Positions 26,460 through 30,236 of a stretch of DNA of 30,236 bases are shown in pieces. The notes under the pieces are model-generated. The model was not told the origin of the DNA, ran no database searches, and worked only from the letters and a program-made list of their open reading frames with translations. Location: contig CAJVPP010000540.1 in NCBI GenBank assembly GCA_910592005.1, positions 1 to 30,236 of the forward strand. The letters run 5' to 3'. Position 1 is the first letter of the stretch. The number at the start of each line of letters is the position of its first letter. Both the position numbers and the translations under genes were made by a program. This DNA is from Funneliformis mosseae. Lineage: Eukaryota; Glomeromycota; Glomeromycetes; Glomerales; Glomeraceae.

Positions 26460-27346
26460 AGTTATAAGTATCTGACCGCTAATATTTTTAAAATCAAGTA
26501 ATAATATCTATTAAAATTTTTCAAAATTTAAGTTCAATATCAATGTTGATTATATGTAAAATTATAGATTTATATTATGTATAATTTAGAAGTTAGATGA
26601 TCGGTAGATTTTATATTTTAAAAAAAATAACACTTTTTTATGTAAATAATTTCATTTTTTATTATTTAACATCTAAACTCCTTAAATATATAGAATTTTT
26701 TTAATAAATTAATTTTTTAGAAGTTATTATACATTTTTTATAGAATTTTGAATAAATTACATAATTAATTAAAGAACTTCTATAATACTGTATTCTTCTT
26801 TTTAATTTTGAATAATGTTTGTATTTATTAACTTTTTGCCAAATTTATTATAAGTTATCTTTTCTAAAATATTCACAAATATAAGCCAAAAAGTTACTTT
26901 TATAAAAATTATATGTAAAATTAACATTAGATTTTTGCTGAAAGAAAATTGATTTATCAAATCGCAAATCTAAAAAATCACTATAATATGGACATTTTAG
27001 CAAATGTTTTAACTTTTGTTTATTATTAAAATCTTTATTTAAATGATATTTTTAAATATAATAAACATTATAATTTTATTACAATAGATATAAAGTAGCT
27101 ATATTTTTGAAATTCCATTTCAGTCATTATTGAAATTTATATAAAAAAAAACTATTTTGTTTAATTTATTAAAAATATCGATAATTTACATGCAAAATTC
27201 ATCGATTATCTAATTTTTGATTTATATATATACAAGCTTATATTTTTACATGTGATCAACATTAGTATTGTTCTTGAATTTTGGAAAATTTTAATAGGTG
27301 TTATTAATTAACTTTAAGAATTATGAGGGGTCAGATACTTATAACT
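26460..27346. mobile_element. Non-autonomous element with long terminal inverted repeats (887 bp)
   Basis: 26460 onward (AGTTATAAGTATCTGACC...) matches the reverse complement of the sequence ending at 27346. Identity is about 80 percent by eye over the first 105 bases, and a weaker match continues to about 165 bases. Similarity stops abruptly outside 26460 and 27346, which defines the ends. Many differences are C in the right arm against T in the left arm. The centre has no coding frame. No clear target-site duplication is seen, so the superfamily is open; long inverted repeats fit a MULE-like or foldback element. Confidence 0.75.
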
Positions 27347-27983
27347 GCTTCTGTATACTCAAAAATAATGTGATTTTATTTCAATTTTTTGACAATAATA
27401 TTATATCACATGATACCCAAATTGACCAATAAAAAAACTGAGAAGCTTTATAAGATTATATAATGAAAAATGATAATTAAAAATTTTAAAATAATACATC
27501 AAAGTTTAATATATATCAATATTTAAATCAAACATATATATTACAGATTTAATATACTATTATATATAATTTATTGATTTATTTACGTGTAAAAAAGTTT
27601 TTGAAGTTATTCTGTTTTTTACTAAATGCAAACTGTTATATAGTAAACAGAAAACAGTAATTCTATACAGTTCAACTAACTTTACCAAGCTTTGATTGAT
27701 TTTAGTTATAAAAGAAAAGAAAGTTACATATTCTGTGAAAATCAAGAATAGCTAATGAAGATTATAATAATAATAAAACTAGAAAAAATATACTACACTT
27801 AAGCTGTAAATATACTTTCAAGAAAAAAATGTGTATATTTAGTACTTCAATTCATTGTAATAAAATACCAAAACAGAAAATACAATCATACATAAAATAA
27901 AGTAATATTATAAACTAAGTATTTTATTTACTATATTATATTTAATGATTTACAGCTTATAACAAGCTATATAACTAAATATA
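27347..27983. other. Spacer between the long-TIR element and the DDE transposase relic
   Basis: Mixed composition at 27347-27440, then A+T-rich. A 61-codon open stretch on the minus strand at 27560-27745 has no recognisable features and is probably chance. Nothing else seen. Confidence 0.5.
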
Positions 27984-29565
27984 TTATTCTATTAATTTTT
28001 CAATATTCTCTGGTATTAGACGATAAAATTTATACTTGTTAACTACCTATTCGATAATTCTACCTTCTAATCCTTTATTATATACATCTATATATCTCTA
28101 TAACTTATATGCAAACTTATGAATAGTTGTTATTGGAACACTAATAAAAACTTCTGAAATTTTTTTTAGTAAGTCTGTAAAACTATAACTGTATATTCTT
28201 CTGATTTCTTACTTCACAAAATCCCAATATCACTCTATAAAATTGCATTCATAATAGAATTTTAGATATCGTTCAAAAATATATCCTGCTTTAATTATAA
28301 ATTCTTCTAACATTGATTATTATTCACAAAATCAGGTTATAATAACATTATTCTTCACACACAACAGTCTGATCTTTTTGAATCAATATTATCCTATTTT
28401 TTAGAATACTACTCATATGTTAAATAAATTCCTTCTATTAGCTAAAGGTTATGTTCTTTAAGTACTTATTTGATATTCTTTGGTTATTTTTTTAATTTGT
28501 GATTATCTAAGAATATCATTGATTGAACACATCTTTTACCATATTTATTAATGTATCAACCATTATGCATTTTAAATTATATTTTTCTAAAATTTAAATT
28601 TATTCTTATTGCGATAAAAGTATCATCTGCCATAGCATTATAATTTATTGATTGATCAAAGCAAAAAACTTTTATACATAATATTTTAAATATCAGAATT
28701 GTTTGATATATAAGCTATAATATATTTATAATTAAAATTTATTCTTAAATAATTTAAAAACTTCATTTTAAATTAATAAAAAAGCCTAAACTTAATTCAA
28801 CATATGCTTTAATTTTCAGTATCCATCTGTTTATATAGAACAAAAAAGAAAAGATTCTTTATTTCTAATATGTGAATTTACTTGCAATTGTTCATCAGAT
28901 AATCACAATAACCTGTAACATTAGCAAAAAAAGGCTAAAACTATAATAGAGCTTCTAATATATTTTGAATATAGAATATTTTTATCTTTTTTTATCCAGA
29001 TTTTCTGTTGCTTATTATTTGCATAAAAATAGCATTCATCATGTATTACTTGCACTAATTTCTTCTTTTCTAATTTAAGCTGAAGTTCTAAAATAATATC
29101 TAATGTATTACTATCAAAATTTTTTATAGATTTTTTATATTCAAATATTCTATTTAACTATTTATTCCTATACATTATCATATCTGGATACTCATACCTA
29201 TTATAATAAATCTTCTTCTTCTTCTTATTATATTTATATTCTACAAATACATATAGGTTTGACAGGTTCTTTTATAAATTATATTCTTTTTAATATGTTT
29301 TATCAATTTTGGAAATACAGTTTCTTCAATATATATTTTTAGGTTTTTAGAAGAGCATGATTCTAGAGTTTGTTGTCATAGCTATATTTGAATTTTTCTT
29401 GAAATCCTTATTATTTAACAAGCTTTCTAATTTTGAATACTTTTCTTAGTGATAAGCAAGTAGCTCTCCTATTTTTATAAAGTGAGTCCCTCATTTTTAA
29501 ATATAATATGCTAAATAATTGCCTTTATTTCGCACAATTTGTGCAATATTATTACTAGCATCCAT
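27984..29565 (-). pseudogene. Decayed DDE transposase gene, nearly full length
   Basis: The minus strand, read through stops and a few frame shifts, follows a fungal DDE-superfamily endonuclease from end to end. The start is MDASNNIAQIVRNKGNYLAY (ATG at 29563-29565), then GTHFIKIGELLAYH, YYNRYEYPDMIMYRNK and VIHDECYFYANN with the first catalytic Asp (29035-29043). FDQSINYNAMADDTFIA carries the second Asp (about 28649-28660) and ECNFIE the catalytic Glu (28233-28244). Near the end are VPITTIHKFAYKL, RYIDVYNKGLEGR and VVNKYKFYR; the stop is at 27984-27986. Stops such as TAG in the place of Gln or Trp are numerous, so it is dead. The order, spacing and catalytic triad make the family call firm, although I cannot name the subfamily. 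No terminal repeats were identified. Confidence 0.8.
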
Positions 29566-30130
29566 CTTTTCTTGTTTATTTAATAATAGCTGAATGAATT
29601 TAAATAGTGTAAATAATCATAGATAAAGAGTTTTTTATTTTCTTTTGCAGATTTTGATAATAAATATTATTGATTTATTCATGCCAACGAAGAGTTTCAG
29701 TAATAAACTTCTTTTCTACATTTTTAAACTTTTCTAAGTCTCTTCTATCCAATCTTTAATATTATCATTTTCTATTCTACTTTTTACTATTCGTTATCAA
29801 TTTTACTTTCTATCCATTTTTTAAAAATTTCATTATCCATTAATTCTATATTTTCTTCAGCGATAATTTAATTCTAAGATATATAGTGTTCTTTTTTTCT
29901 AGGTATTTTACTAATTTGTTATTGTCTCTTTGTTTTGTGTGATATTTAAAAAAAATTAAATATAAAAAAAAATCAAAAAAAAAGATTATCAAATTAAAAA
30001 AAAATTAAAAAAAAATTATTAAATTAAAATTAATAAAAATATCTCTAATTAGTTATAATAATTTAGACTAACATAAAATTATTATAATGCTAACCTGAAT
30101 TATAAAAACTTTTGACTAATAAAATCATAT
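29566..30130. other. Flank of the DDE transposase relic
   Basis: About 29566-29650 may still belong to the 5' coding part of the relic (minus strand reads KFIQLLLNKQEK before the Met). 29940-30060 is A- and T-tract low complexity. No gene. Confidence 0.5.
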
Positions 30131-30133
30131 GTA

Positions 30134-30236
30134 CACTTCCCGGTCAAAAGTATTGGATCAAAAAAAAGTTATCGCAACTTTTAAATTTATGACTAATTTT
30201 AATTTTTTAATTATAAAAAAAATTAATAAGTGAATT
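30134..30236 (+). mobile_element. Left terminus of a Tc1/mariner-type element, cut by the window edge
   Basis: TA at 30132-30133 is followed by CACTTCCCGGTCAAAAGTAT, very close to the CAGT---GG(C/T)CAAAA terminus of Tc1/mariner elements, with the C and G bases intact. The orientation puts the body of the element to the right, outside the window. The A+T sequence to the left has lost most of its C and G, so this insertion is probably younger than its surroundings. Confidence 0.7.

Overview
The window looks like nuclear DNA of a fungus with a very A+T-rich genome. An arbuscular mycorrhizal fungus close to Rhizophagus (Glomeromycotina) is my best inference. The grounds are short GT-AG introns (roughly 65-110 bp) in every gene, an intron-split histone H4 with a fungal-type sequence, FBXO31-like and Elongin-A proteins, and long A+T deserts holding badly decayed transposons. 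No organism name can be proved from the sequence alone.

Layout. About 1-2.9 kb holds two genes on the + strand: a 5'-incomplete membrane-anchored cupredoxin (exons end at 1335) and a four-exon FBXO31-like F-box protein (1540-2907). About 2.9-5.5 kb is an A+T desert with small tandem repeats. About 5.6-8.1 kb holds a six-exon Elongin-A gene with a duplicated motif in its long N-terminal part. About 8.1-18.1 kb is a large desert with two pogo-type MITEs, a probable Helitron helicase relic, a MITE-like element near 17.0 kb and a diverged dispersed repeat. About 18.1-20.8 kb is a less A+T-rich island with the three-exon histone H4 gene. About 20.8-30.2 kb is a transposon graveyard: another MITE, a direct repeat pair, a decayed MULE transposase, an 887-bp element with long inverted ends, a decayed but recognisable DDE transposase on the minus strand, and a well-preserved Tc1/mariner-type terminus leaving the window at the right edge.

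Function. The intact genes are ordinary host genes. FBXO31-like and Elongin-A are both substrate receptors of cullin-type ubiquitin ligases, H4 is core chromatin, and the cupredoxin protein is a probable cell-surface copper protein with a cytoplasmic proline-rich tail. I see no operon-like arrangement and no evidence that they act as one system.

The most useful observations are these. The first 55 bases are an exact inverted copy of part of the F-box gene, so the cupredoxin 5' end is a chimera or an inversion breakpoint. Several transposase genes can be read only through stop codons, many of which are explained by C-to-T change. An 887-bp element has long diverged terminal inverted repeats. 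Elongin-A has a repeated charged motif that I do not recognise. I did not find a convincing new multi-gene system.
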